Position numbers and translations under genes: made by a program. A stretch of 64,000 nucleotides of DNA, from assembly GCA_934309345.1 (NCBI GenBank), contig CAKRDD010000007.1, forward strand, positions 1 through 64,000. Reading direction: 5' to 3'. Of the stretch, positions 43,109 through 50,874 are shown piece by piece. The notes beneath the pieces are model-generated. The model was given only the letters and a program-made list of their open reading frames with translations, made no database searches and was not told the DNA's origin. This DNA comes from an uncultured Mediterraneibacter sp. (GTDB lineage Bacteria > Bacillota > Clostridia > Lachnospirales > Lachnospiraceae). Within the stretch, counting starts at the first letter, position 1, and each line of letters opens with the position of its first letter.

Positions 43109-44194
43109 TTACTTAATGTATTCGCAGATTTTATCTCCCATCTGGGCTGTTCCGATCTGTTCTTTTCCTTCAGACATAATGTCGATTGTACGGTATCCGT
43201 CTTTTAATACTGCTGCAACAGCATTTTCAATCGCATCTGCCTCTTTATCAAGATCAAATGAAAATCTCAGCATCATTGCTGCTGAAAGAATCGTTGCGAT
43301 CGGGTTCGCAATTCCCTTTCCGGCGATATCCGGTGCTGAACCGCCGCTTGGTTCATACAGACCGAATTTTGTATCATTCAGACTTGCGCTTGCAAGCATT
43401 CCGATAGAACCTGTCACCATACTTGCTTCATCGGATAAAATATCTCCAAACATGTTTTCTGTCAGGACAACATCAAACTGTGCCGGATCCTTCACAAGCT
43501 GCATTGCACAGTTGTCTACAAGCATATGTTCTAATGTAACTTCCGGATAGTCCTTCGCTACCTCCTCAACAACTTTTCTCCAAAGTCTGGAAGAGTCAAG
43601 TACATTCGCTTTATCAACACTTGTAACTTTCTTATTTCTCTTCATTGCAATATCAAAACCACGTTTTGCAATTCTGCGGATCTCATTTTCATTATAAGTA
43701 AGTTCATCTTTTGCAGTAAGGACACCATCAATCTCTTCTGTACTGCGTTTTCCGAAATAGAGACCACCTGTCAGCTCACGCATGATCATCAGGTCGAATC
43801 CTCTGTCGGCAATCTCTTTCTTCAGCGGACACGCACCTTTCAGTTCATCATAGAGAACTGCCGGTCTTAAGTTTGCAAAAAGATTAAGTCCCTTTCTGAG
43901 CTGCAGCAGACCTGCTTCCGGACGTTTTGACGGTTCGAGCTGATACCATGGAGAAGTCTTCGCATCACCACCAATGGAACCCATAAGAACTGCATCACTG
44001 TCTTTTGCCAGCTGAAGAGTCTCTTCTGTAAGCGGCACCCCGTTCACATCAATTGATGCTCCTCCCATCAGAAGCTGCGTGTAGGAAATAGAATGACCAT
44101 AAACTTTCGCTGTCTGATCCAGTACCTTCATTGCCTCATCTACGATCTCAGGACCGATTCCATCTCCTTTGATTACTCCAATTTTCATTTCCAT
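43109..44194 (-). CDS. leuB: 3-isopropylmalate dehydrogenase
   Basis: A 361-residue LeuB of leucine synthesis. It begins KIGVIKGDGIGPEIVDEAMK, has LRKGLNLFANLRPA near 98, MIMRELTGGLYFG near 137, and the metal/NAD block MFGDILSDEASMVTGSIGMLASAS near 250, with PSGGSAPDIAGKGIANP near 284. It opens the leuB-ilvD-ilvB operon behind a strong promoter; leuA, leuC and leuD are not in the window. No T-box or leader peptide was found in the short (about 40-base) leader. Confidence 0.97.
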   Translation of the reverse strand: MEMKIGVIKGDGIGPEIVDEAMKVLDQTAKVYGHSISYTQLLMGGASIDVNGVPLTEETLQLAKDSDAVLMGSIGGDAKTSPWYQLEPSKRPEAGLLQLRKGLNLFANLRPAVLYDELKGACPLKKEIADRGFDLMIMRELTGGLYFGKRSTEEIDGVLTAKDELTYNENEIRRIAKRGFDIAMKRNKKVTSVDKANVLDSSRLWRKVVEEVAKDYPEVTLEHMLVDNCAMQLVKDPAQFDVVLTENMFGDILSDEASMVTGSIGMLASASLNDTKFGLYEPSGGSAPDIAGKGIANPIATILSAAMMLRFSFDLDKEADAIENAVAAVLKDGYRTIDIMSEGKEQIGTAQMGDKICEYIK

Positions 44195-44232
44195 ATCTAA
44201 CTCATCCTTCCAAAATGTAAAAATCTTTTTTT

Positions 44233-44261
44233 ATCATACCGCATTTTTTTCACTGTTTCAA
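44233..44261 (-). promoter_or_regulatory. Sigma-A promoter of leuB-ilvD-ilvB
   Basis: On the minus strand TTGAAA, 17 bases, TATGAT, about 40 bases upstream of leuB. Confidence 0.78.
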
Positions 44262-44342
44262 GTATTTCGAGAGAAAAAATAGAGGGCACTCTGTATTTTT
44301 ATCGAAAATTGTACTTTTTCAGGCACATTCTGCATAAAGTAA

Positions 44343-44375
44343 AAGACCAGAAAGAGTCACACTCCTTCCGGTCTT
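44343..44375 (-). terminator. Intrinsic terminator of yajC
   Basis: On the minus strand AAGACCGGAAGGAGT pairs with ACTCTTTCTGGTCTT, followed by TTACTTT. It begins about 10 bases past the yajC stop codon and isolates the leuB promoter. Confidence 0.85.
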
Positions 44376-44385
44376 ATTTTTCCTC

Positions 44386-44661
44386 TTATTCAGCACCCGG
44401 CTTCTCAATCTGAGCGATTGCAGCCTTCTGCATAGGAATACGGCAATTCTTATTATTACCGAACTCAACAATTACGTCATCATCTGTAATATCGATGATA
44501 ACACCATAAAATCCACTTGTAGTAAGCGCTGTATCTCCAATCTCCATATCAGCGAGCATTGCCTGGATTCTCTTCTGCTCCTTCTTCTGAGGACGCATCA
44601 GAAGAAACCACATACCACCGAGGATAACAGCATAAACAACAATAATACCTACTGTTCCCAT
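44386..44661 (-). CDS. yajC: Preprotein translocase subunit YajC
   Basis: A 91-residue protein with a single N-terminal membrane helix (VGIIVVYAVILGGMWFLLM) followed by RPQKKEQKR and a cytoplasmic beta domain (MEIGDTALTTSGFYGVIIDI). YajC associates with SecDF in other bacteria. The gene follows tgt, the usual tgt-yajC order, but has its own promoter at 44734-44762 and its own terminator. Confidence 0.95.
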   Translation of the reverse strand: MGTVGIIVVYAVILGGMWFLLMRPQKKEQKRIQAMLADMEIGDTALTTSGFYGVIIDITDDDVIVEFGNNKNCRIPMQKAAIAQIEKPGAE

Positions 44662-44733
44662 TGAAATTTCCTCCTGACTATTTCTTAAACCTATCTGTCC
44701 AGTACTTTCAAAATACTAATAGACAATAAATCT

Positions 44734-44762
44734 ACTATACACAAAAACAGCTTCTAATTCAA
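44734..44762 (-). promoter_or_regulatory. Sigma-A promoter of yajC
   Basis: On the minus strand TTGAAT, 17 bases, TATAGT, about 70 bases upstream of the yajC start. Confidence 0.7.
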
Positions 44763-44833
44763 GTGTTTTTCTAATATTCCATGTATATTTAAGTTTATTT
44801 TTATACATTTTCTATAAAATCAAATCAGAAACA

Positions 44834-45961
44834 CTATTTCTGTTCCATGCCTTCCAGTTTTCTCTTCTTGTATGCCTGGAATTCCCCTGCATCAATCGCA
44901 TCACGGATTTCTTCCATCATAGTATTATAGAAATACAGATTATGAAGTACGCACAGACGCATTCCGAGCATCTCTTTTGCTTTCAAAAGATGTCTGATAT
45001 ACGCTCTGCTGTAGCTTCTGCATGCCGGACAGTTACATCCTTCCTCGATCGGACGGTCATCCAGTTCATACTTTGCATTAAACAGATTCATCTTTCCGTG
45101 ATTTGTATAAACATGTCCATGACGTCCGTTTCTTGACGGATATACGCAGTCAAAGAAATCAACTCCCCGGTCAACAGCTTCCAATATGTTAGCCGGTGTA
45201 CCAACACCCATCAGATAAGTCGGTTTATTTTCCGGAAGATGCGGAACCACTGCGTCAAGAATACGGTACATCTCTTCGTGGCTCTCTCCTACTGCAAGTC
45301 CGCCCACTGCATAACCATCCAGATTCAGTTCTGCGATCTGCTGTGCATGTTCAATTCGGATATCCTCATAAATTCCACCCTGATTAATTCCAAACAGCAT
45401 CTGATGTGGATTGATCGTATCCGGCAGAGAATTCAGTCTTGCCATCTCATCCTTACAGCGCTTCAGCCAGCGCGTCGTACGCTCTACAGAATTCGTCATA
45501 TACTTTCTGTCTGCCACACTGGACGGGCACTCATCAAATGCCATCGCAATCGTGGATGCAAGATTAGACTGAATCTGCATGCTCTGTTCCGGTCCCATAA
45601 ATATCTTATGACCATCAATATGTGAATTAAAATGAACTCCTTCTTCCTTGATCTTTCTCAACTTTGCAAGGGAAAACACCTGAAATCCGCCGGAATCTGT
45701 CAGGATCGGTTTATCCCAGTTCATAAATTTATGAAGTCCTCCGAGCTTCTTCACAACCTCATCTCCCGGACGGACATGAAGATGATATGTATTAGACAAC
45801 TCCACCTGCGTCTTAATCCCTCTCAGATCATCTGTAGATACTGCTCCTTTGATTGCTGCTGCTGTTCCAACATTCATAAAAACCGGAGTTTCAATTACTC
45901 CGTGAACGGTTGTAAAGCGTCCTCTTTTCGCACGCCCGTCCTTCTTTAAAAGTTCATACAT
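44834..45961 (-). CDS. tgt: tRNA-guanine transglycosylase
   Basis: A 375-residue TGT that swaps guanine 34 for preQ1 in queuosine tRNAs. Signatures: ETPVFMNVGT near 24, LTDSGGFQVFSLAKLRKI near 89 (catalytic aspartate in TDSGGFQ), MAFDECPS near 141, GGLAVGES near 217, the nucleophile aspartate in GVDFFDCVYPSRNGRHG (near 265) and the zinc cysteines in EGCNCPACRSYSRAYIRHLL (near 306). The ATG at 45961 starts MYELLKKDGRAKRG; an upstream in-frame start would add a basic, non-family stretch. GAGG precedes it. Confidence 0.96.
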   Translation of the reverse strand: MYELLKKDGRAKRGRFTTVHGVIETPVFMNVGTAAAIKGAVSTDDLRGIKTQVELSNTYHLHVRPGDEVVKKLGGLHKFMNWDKPILTDSGGFQVFSLAKLRKIKEEGVHFNSHIDGHKIFMGPEQSMQIQSNLASTIAMAFDECPSSVADRKYMTNSVERTTRWLKRCKDEMARLNSLPDTINPHQMLFGINQGGIYEDIRIEHAQQIAELNLDGYAVGGLAVGESHEEMYRILDAVVPHLPENKPTYLMGVGTPANILEAVDRGVDFFDCVYPSRNGRHGHVYTNHGKMNLFNAKYELDDRPIEEGCNCPACRSYSRAYIRHLLKAKEMLGMRLCVLHNLYFYNTMMEEIRDAIDAGEFQAYKKRKLEGMEQK

Positions 45962-46005
45962 AAGCTTTTTTCCTCTTCTTTTCTTTTTGGTTTTCAGACT
46001 ATCAA

Positions 46006-46031
46006 AGCCTGCCAATAGTTATGGCAGGCTA
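46006..46031. terminator. Hairpin between the L,D-transpeptidase gene and tgt
   Basis: AGCCTGCCA pairs with TGGCAGGCT around a seven-base loop. It is 20 bases past the transpeptidase stop (minus strand). The T tract is weak on both strands, so termination may be partial. Confidence 0.6.
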
Positions 46032-46051
46032 TATTTATCTTTGCATTTCCT

Positions 46052-47503
46052 TTAATTATGTATTATAACAGGTGTTCCCATACTAAGCATTCCGTAAAGA
46101 CTTGCCGCCTGGTCTAATGGCATATTGATACATCCATGAGAACCATTCGTCTGATAACGGCTTCCTCCAAAGCTTGGATTCCATATTGCATCGTGGAATC
46201 CGATTCCTGTCCAGGTCACACGCATCCAGTATGATACCTCCGTCTGATAAATTGGCTTTCCTGTTGAAGGATTTATTGTTCCTGTAAGAACTTTATTCTT
46301 CTTCATCTCAAGGATCGAATAAACTCCTGTCGGTGTCTCTCGCTCCGGTGTAGGAAGTCCTGTAACAACGTCTGTCTCTAATTGTACAGCTCCGTTAACC
46401 ACATACCACATGTGCTGAGCCGGGATATCTACTTCCAGATAAGTCGTTCCCCAATCCTGCGCGTCATGTGTAGCTGCCGTCTGTGCATAAGCAGGTTCTT
46501 TCTCGACAACCTCACCTTTCTTAATGCTGTCAACAAGCGCAGTCAGTTCTGCTGCCTCGTCAACTGACCAGCCGTAAGTACCTCCTGAGACATCTACGGT
46601 TTTTCCTCCCGGAGTTGTAATACTTCTTGTCGTTCCAACCGTATCATAAGTCTTTCCGAATTCACGAAGCCACTCTTTCACCTTTGACTCATCAAGCGTT
46701 GCATTCATATCCTCATCATATGTTACCCAGCCTGAGATCAGATCCTTGTTCACAACCACATCCTGGTTTGTCATCTTATAAGTGATGCTGGCTTTCAGAT
46801 AATTGTTCATCGCATCACAGGCTTTCTGAACTTCCGGAGACTCTGAAGTGTACTTCGGCATAGCATAGCACTTCTCATCCATCATATTTAATTCACTCTT
46901 GAAGTTTGTGATCGCATCCTTCACTTTTGCCTTAAATGTATCCACATCTACTTTCGTACCATAAACCTCAGGTTCAACAACAAAACTGTTCCCATCATAC
47001 TTTGGATAAGCAGACTGTGGATCTGTCTGCTCCTGATTCAGAGCCTGTACGGATTCAATCTTTGACTCCAACGCCGCTTCATCATATCCGACCTCAATTG
47101 TGACTTCAGCTGAACTTTTTGAGAAAAATGCCTGTGGCCACAAAAATGCATTCTGCTTCTTCAGCGCATCCTCTATATCTGAATTTTCCTTATATACAAG
47201 TGAAATATCCGATCCTTCGATTGCATCTGTCATATTATTCTGTTCTACAATCGTCAGTTTATAATCTGCCACCTGGTTTTTAATATAATTCTCTACCGCC
47301 GCCGCATTCTTACAGGAAAAGTTCTTTCCGTTAATCTGCGTATTAATATAGAAATGACTCATAAAAAAGACTGATATTGCAAGATAGACAATAACAAGAC
47401 CAGCAATAATACCACCGATAATCATCCAGATCTTCTTATCAATTTTCTTCTGCTTTTTCTTTCTTCTTACTTTGCGTCTTCTAACTACTTTCTTTTCAGA
47501 CAT
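46052..47503 (-). CDS. Membrane-anchored L,D-transpeptidase (YkuD) with peptidoglycan-binding-4 domains
   Basis: A 483-residue protein. A basic cytoplasmic tail (1-24) precedes a membrane helix (about 25-48). The middle part (about 50-330) resembles repeated PG_binding_4/VanW-associated domains. The C-terminal YkuD domain (about 360-483) has the catalytic motif: histidine in TGIGFHDAIWNP, and SHGCIN with the nucleophile cysteine (near 457). It makes 3-3 cross-links in peptidoglycan or attaches other groups, and is less sensitive to most penicillins than PBPs. The ATG at 47503 was preferred to a GTG at 47515 that lies against the GAGG ribosome site. Confidence 0.92.
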   Translation of the reverse strand: MSEKKVVRRRKVRRKKKQKKIDKKIWMIIGGIIAGLVIVYLAISVFFMSHFYINTQINGKNFSCKNAAAVENYIKNQVADYKLTIVEQNNMTDAIEGSDISLVYKENSDIEDALKKQNAFLWPQAFFSKSSAEVTIEVGYDEAALESKIESVQALNQEQTDPQSAYPKYDGNSFVVEPEVYGTKVDVDTFKAKVKDAITNFKSELNMMDEKCYAMPKYTSESPEVQKACDAMNNYLKASITYKMTNQDVVVNKDLISGWVTYDEDMNATLDESKVKEWLREFGKTYDTVGTTRSITTPGGKTVDVSGGTYGWSVDEAAELTALVDSIKKGEVVEKEPAYAQTAATHDAQDWGTTYLEVDIPAQHMWYVVNGAVQLETDVVTGLPTPERETPTGVYSILEMKKNKVLTGTINPSTGKPIYQTEVSYWMRVTWTGIGFHDAIWNPSFGGSRYQTNGSHGCINMPLDQAASLYGMLSMGTPVIIHN

Positions 47504-47556
47504 TCTAATTCTCACCCTCGTCTTTTGGATTAATCCATCTTTTTGATTCAGACTTC

Positions 47557-47585
47557 ATTATATTACGCTTTTTCCAAAATGTACA
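47557..47585 (-). promoter_or_regulatory. Candidate sigma-A promoter of the L,D-transpeptidase gene
   Basis: On the minus strand TGTACA, 17 bases, TATAAT. The -10 is perfect and the -35 weak. It lies 54 bases upstream of the start. Confidence 0.6.
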
Positions 47586-47709
47586 CCCCAAACTTTCATG
47601 AAATGTATATAAATTAAACAGATATTGAATTGTTAATTTGAACGAAATCTTTTAGAAATACTTTTGTAATTTATTTTTGAAATTCTGTTGAATTCTACAA
47701 CAATTTAAC

Positions 47710-47738
47710 TTGCGTACACTTCTTTCTTCCTATATAAT
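47710..47738 (+). promoter_or_regulatory. Sigma-A promoter of aroC-potABCD
   Basis: TTGCGT, 17 bases, TATAAT. Transcription should start near 47745, giving a leader of about 145 bases before aroC. Confidence 0.8.
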
Positions 47739-47745
47739 TGCACTG

Positions 47746-47791
47746 TACCCTCAGTTATGAAACACAACACTCTGTTTCGTATCTGGGGGTA
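47746..47791 (+). promoter_or_regulatory. 5' leader stem-loop of the aroC transcript
   Basis: TACCCTCAG (47746-47754) pairs with CTGGGGGTA (47783-47791), including one G-U pair. An internal loop TTAT/GTAT follows, then GAAACA (47759-47764) pairs with TGTTTC (47773-47778). The structure begins at the predicted first base of the transcript. I do not recognise a known riboswitch; it may stabilise the 5' end or bind a regulator. Confidence 0.5.
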
Positions 47792-47890
47792 TGATACGGA
47801 AAAGAATGATATGCGATATGCAAAAGAGCATTTTATACGCACTTTTTGTATACCTTATTGATACAAACGAAAGGAGTTTTTACATATATT

Positions 47891-49003
47891 ATGAGCGGTT
47901 CAACATTTGGTACTTTATTTCGAGTCACTACCTGGGGAGAGTCCCATGGTCCCGGAGTTGGTGTAGTTATAGATGGATGTCCTGCCGGCATCCCTTTATC
48001 CGAACAGGATATTCAGCAATTTTTAGATCGCCGCAAACCGGGACAGAGTAAATATACAACGAAGCGGAACGAATCAGATTCTGTCGAGATTCTGTCCGGA
48101 GTCTTTGAAGGAACTACAACCGGAACTCCTATTTCTCTTCTCGTACAGAATCAGGATCAGCGTTCCAGAGATTATGGGAATATTGCGACATCTTATCGTC
48201 CGGGACATGCAGACTATTGTTTTGACCAGAAATACGGTTTTCGTGATTACCGTGGTGGTGGACGTTCTTCCGGCCGTGAGACGATCGGCCGTGTTGCTGC
48301 CGGTGCAATCGCTTCAAAATTACTTGGCGAATTAGGGATTGTACTGACAACTTATGCAAAGTCCATCGGTCCTGTCACTGTAGCTGAAGCTGATTATGAT
48401 TTTACTGAGATTACAAATAACAGTTTTTATCTGCCGAATAAAGATGCTGCCGAAAAGGCTGCCGAATATGTATCCACTCTTATGGAACAGATGGATTCCT
48501 GTGGTGGTCTGATCGAATGCCGTGTTGACCACCTTCCGGCCGGTCTCGGCGAACCGGTCTTTGATAAGCTGGATGCTTTACTTGCACAAGCTGTCATGTC
48601 TGTCGGAGCTGTAAAAGGCGTAGAAATTGGTGATGGTTTTCAGAGTGCCTCTTCTATCGGAAGCACAAACAATGATCCTTTCTGCATGCAGCAAGGACAG
48701 GTTATGAAAACTTCAAATCATTCCGGTGGTACTTTAGGTGGCATGAGTGATGGTTCTCAATTAATCTTAAGAGCTGCGATCAAACCGACACCTTCGATTT
48801 CTCAGATGCAGCACACTGTAAACAATTCAGGTGAAGAAATTGAGCTTTCCATCCACGGACGTCATGATCCGATCATCGTCCCACGCGCAGTTGTTGTTGT
48901 AGAAGCAATGACCGCACTCACTCTCACTGATCTGCTTTTACGTAATGCAGTCAGCCGGATGGATCAGATAAAACAATTATATACGGAGGACAAAAATGTC
49001 TAA
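47891..49003 (+). CDS. aroC: Chorismate synthase
   Basis: A 370-residue FMN-dependent chorismate synthase, the last shikimate-pathway step. Landmarks: FGTLFRVTTWGESHGPGVG (6-24), YRPGHADYCFDQKYG near 99, DYRGGGRSSGRETIGRVAAGAIA near 119, and SNHSGGTLGGMSDG near 278. The ATG at 47891 starts MSGSTFG; an in-frame upstream start at 47846 adds a non-family peptide. AAAGGAG lies 13 bases upstream, a long spacing. Its stop overlaps the potA start by eight bases, an unexpected link with polyamine transport. Confidence 0.95.
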   Translation: MSGSTFGTLFRVTTWGESHGPGVGVVIDGCPAGIPLSEQDIQQFLDRRKPGQSKYTTKRNESDSVEILSGVFEGTTTGTPISLLVQNQDQRSRDYGNIATSYRPGHADYCFDQKYGFRDYRGGGRSSGRETIGRVAAGAIASKLLGELGIVLTTYAKSIGPVTVAEADYDFTEITNNSFYLPNKDAAEKAAEYVSTLMEQMDSCGGLIECRVDHLPAGLGEPVFDKLDALLAQAVMSVGAVKGVEIGDGFQSASSIGSTNNDPFCMQQGQVMKTSNHSGGTLGGMSDGSQLILRAAIKPTPSISQMQHTVNNSGEEIELSIHGRHDPIIVPRAVVVVEAMTALTLTDLLLRNAVSRMDQIKQLYTEDKNV

Positions 49004-50069
49004 TAAACTGATCGATATCATAGATATTACCAAATCCTATGACGAAAATGTAATTCTTGATAAATTAAATCTTTATATCCGTGAGAATGAATTTCTCACA
49101 CTTCTCGGCCCCAGCGGATGCGGAAAAACAACACTGTTACGCATTCTTGGAGGCTTCGAGACACCGGACTCCGGCAATATTATTTTTGACGGAAAGAATA
49201 TCAACAGTCTTCCGCCGAACCGCCGCCAGTTGAATACTGTATTCCAGAAATATGCCCTCTTCTCTCATATGTCCATTGCCGAAAATATTGCTTTCGGATT
49301 GAAGATCAAAGGGAAATCCAAGGGCTATATCCGCGATAAGATTCATTATGCCCTGAAGCTTGTCAATCTGGAAGGATACGGTGATCGTTCTCCCGATTCC
49401 CTGAGTGGTGGTCAGCAGCAGCGAATTGCTATTGCACGTGCGATCGTAAATGAACCAAAGGTTCTTCTTCTCGACGAACCTCTTGGTGCATTGGATTTAA
49501 AACTTCGTCAGGATATGCAATATGAGCTGATCAGACTGAAAAATGAACTGGGAATTACATTTGTCTATGTAACGCACGATCAGGAAGAAGCTCTTACAAT
49601 GTCTGACACAATCGTTGTTATGAACCAGGGATACATCCAGCAGATCGGTACCCCGGAAGATATTTATAACGAACCGCAGAATGCATTTGTAGCTGATTTT
49701 ATCGGAGACAGTAATATCATCGCGGCAACTATGCTTGAAGATAAAGTTGTCCGTATGCTCGGTACTGTCTGGAAATGTGTAGACGTAGGATTTGGTCATA
49801 ACCGTCCGGTCGATGCTGTAATTCGTCCGGAGGATATCGATCTTGTCAAACCGGGAGAAGGAGTCATTGACGGAATAGTCACAAACCTGATCTTCAAAGG
49901 TGTTCACTACGAAATGGAAGTTCTTGCCAACAACTATGAACTTCTCGTGCACAGTACGGATATGTTCCCGGTAGGAACTGAAGTCGGAATCAAAGTAGAT
50001 CCTTTCGACATCCAGATCATGAAAAAACCAGAATCTGAAGATGAGGAGGCACCAGCTGTTGAAGAATAG
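48996..50069 (+). CDS. potA: Spermidine/putrescine ABC transporter ATP-binding protein
   Basis: A 357-residue PotA-type ATPase. The nucleotide-binding domain covers about 1-235: Walker A GPSGCGKTTLLRILGG (near 36), the ABC signature LSGGQQQRIAIARAIV (near 133), Walker B VLLLDEPLGALD (near 155) and the switch histidine in VYVTHDQEEA. The C-terminal part (about 275-350) is a TOBE regulatory domain. It energises uptake through PotB and the PotC-PotD fusion encoded next. Overlaps aroC upstream and potB downstream. Confidence 0.95.
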   Translation: MSNKLIDIIDITKSYDENVILDKLNLYIRENEFLTLLGPSGCGKTTLLRILGGFETPDSGNIIFDGKNINSLPPNRRQLNTVFQKYALFSHMSIAENIAFGLKIKGKSKGYIRDKIHYALKLVNLEGYGDRSPDSLSGGQQQRIAIARAIVNEPKVLLLDEPLGALDLKLRQDMQYELIRLKNELGITFVYVTHDQEEALTMSDTIVVMNQGYIQQIGTPEDIYNEPQNAFVADFIGDSNIIAATMLEDKVVRMLGTVWKCVDVGFGHNRPVDAVIRPEDIDLVKPGEGVIDGIVTNLIFKGVHYEMEVLANNYELLVHSTDMFPVGTEVGIKVDPFDIQIMKKPESEDEEAPAVEE

Positions 50070-50874
50070 GAAATTACTTGCCGGACCTTATCTTTTCTGG
50101 TCCGTGTCATTTATTATCATTCCGCTGCTCATGATCTTTTATTATGGTCTGACAGACAAAGAAGGTGCATTTACCTGGTCGAATATCGCAATGATGGCTT
50201 CGCCTGAGAATCTGAAAGCACTTGGTCTCGCACTTCTGCTTTCTTTGATCAGCACACTGATCTGCCTGATTCTTGCTTATCCTCTTGCAATGATCTTATC
50301 AGAAAAAAATATGAATCAGACAAGTCTTATCGTACTGATCTTTATTCTCCCAATGTGGATGAATTTTCTTCTGCGTACACTTGCCTGGCAGACATTGTTG
50401 GAAAAAAATGGCGTGATCAACAGCATTCTTGCATTCTTTCATCTGCCACAGCAGTCCATCATCAATACACCGGGGGCTATTGTATTAGGTATGGTATATA
50501 ACTTCCTGCCTTTTATGGTACTTCCTATATATAATGTGTTGGCGAAGATTGACAAAGATGTCATTTACGCAGCAAGAGATCTTGGAGCCAATGAATTTCA
50601 GACATTTACACAGATCATTTTCCCACTGAGCATCCCTGGAATTATCAGTGGTATCACTATGGTCTTTGTACCTGCGCTGACGACCTTCGTTATCTCCGAC
50701 CTTCTCGGTGGAAGCAAGATTCTTCTGATCGGAAATGTGATCGAGCAGGAATTCAAACAGGGAAGCAACTGGCACACCGGTTCCGGTTTATCTCTGGTGC
50801 TGATGATCTTCATCATCGCAAGTATGGCTGTGATCGCCAAATATGATAAAGATGGGGAGGGTACAGCATTTTAA
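50059..50874 (+). CDS. potB: Spermidine/putrescine ABC transporter permease PotB
   Basis: A 271-residue permease with six helices. It begins KNRKLLAGPYLFWSVSFIIIPLL and has the EAA-type loop AARDLGANEFQTFTQIIFPLSIPGIISG near 180, which contacts PotA. The TTG at 50059 is chosen because AGGAGG sits nine bases upstream; an ATG at 50041 lies across that ribosome site. It overlaps the potA end by 11 bases, and its stop shares one base with the next gene. Confidence 0.92.
   Translation: MKNRKLLAGPYLFWSVSFIIIPLLMIFYYGLTDKEGAFTWSNIAMMASPENLKALGLALLLSLISTLICLILAYPLAMILSEKNMNQTSLIVLIFILPMWMNFLLRTLAWQTLLEKNGVINSILAFFHLPQQSIINTPGAIVLGMVYNFLPFMVLPIYNVLAKIDKDVIYAARDLGANEFQTFTQIIFPLSIPGIISGITMVFVPALTTFVISDLLGGSKILLIGNVIEQEFKQGSNWHTGSGLSLVLMIFIIASMAVIAKYDKDGEGTAF

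Noticed and set aside
44195..44341. T-box or leader-peptide attenuator upstream of leuB
   Set aside because: No TGGTACC-type antiterminator or amino-acid-rich leader frame; the promoter lies only about 40 bases from the gene.
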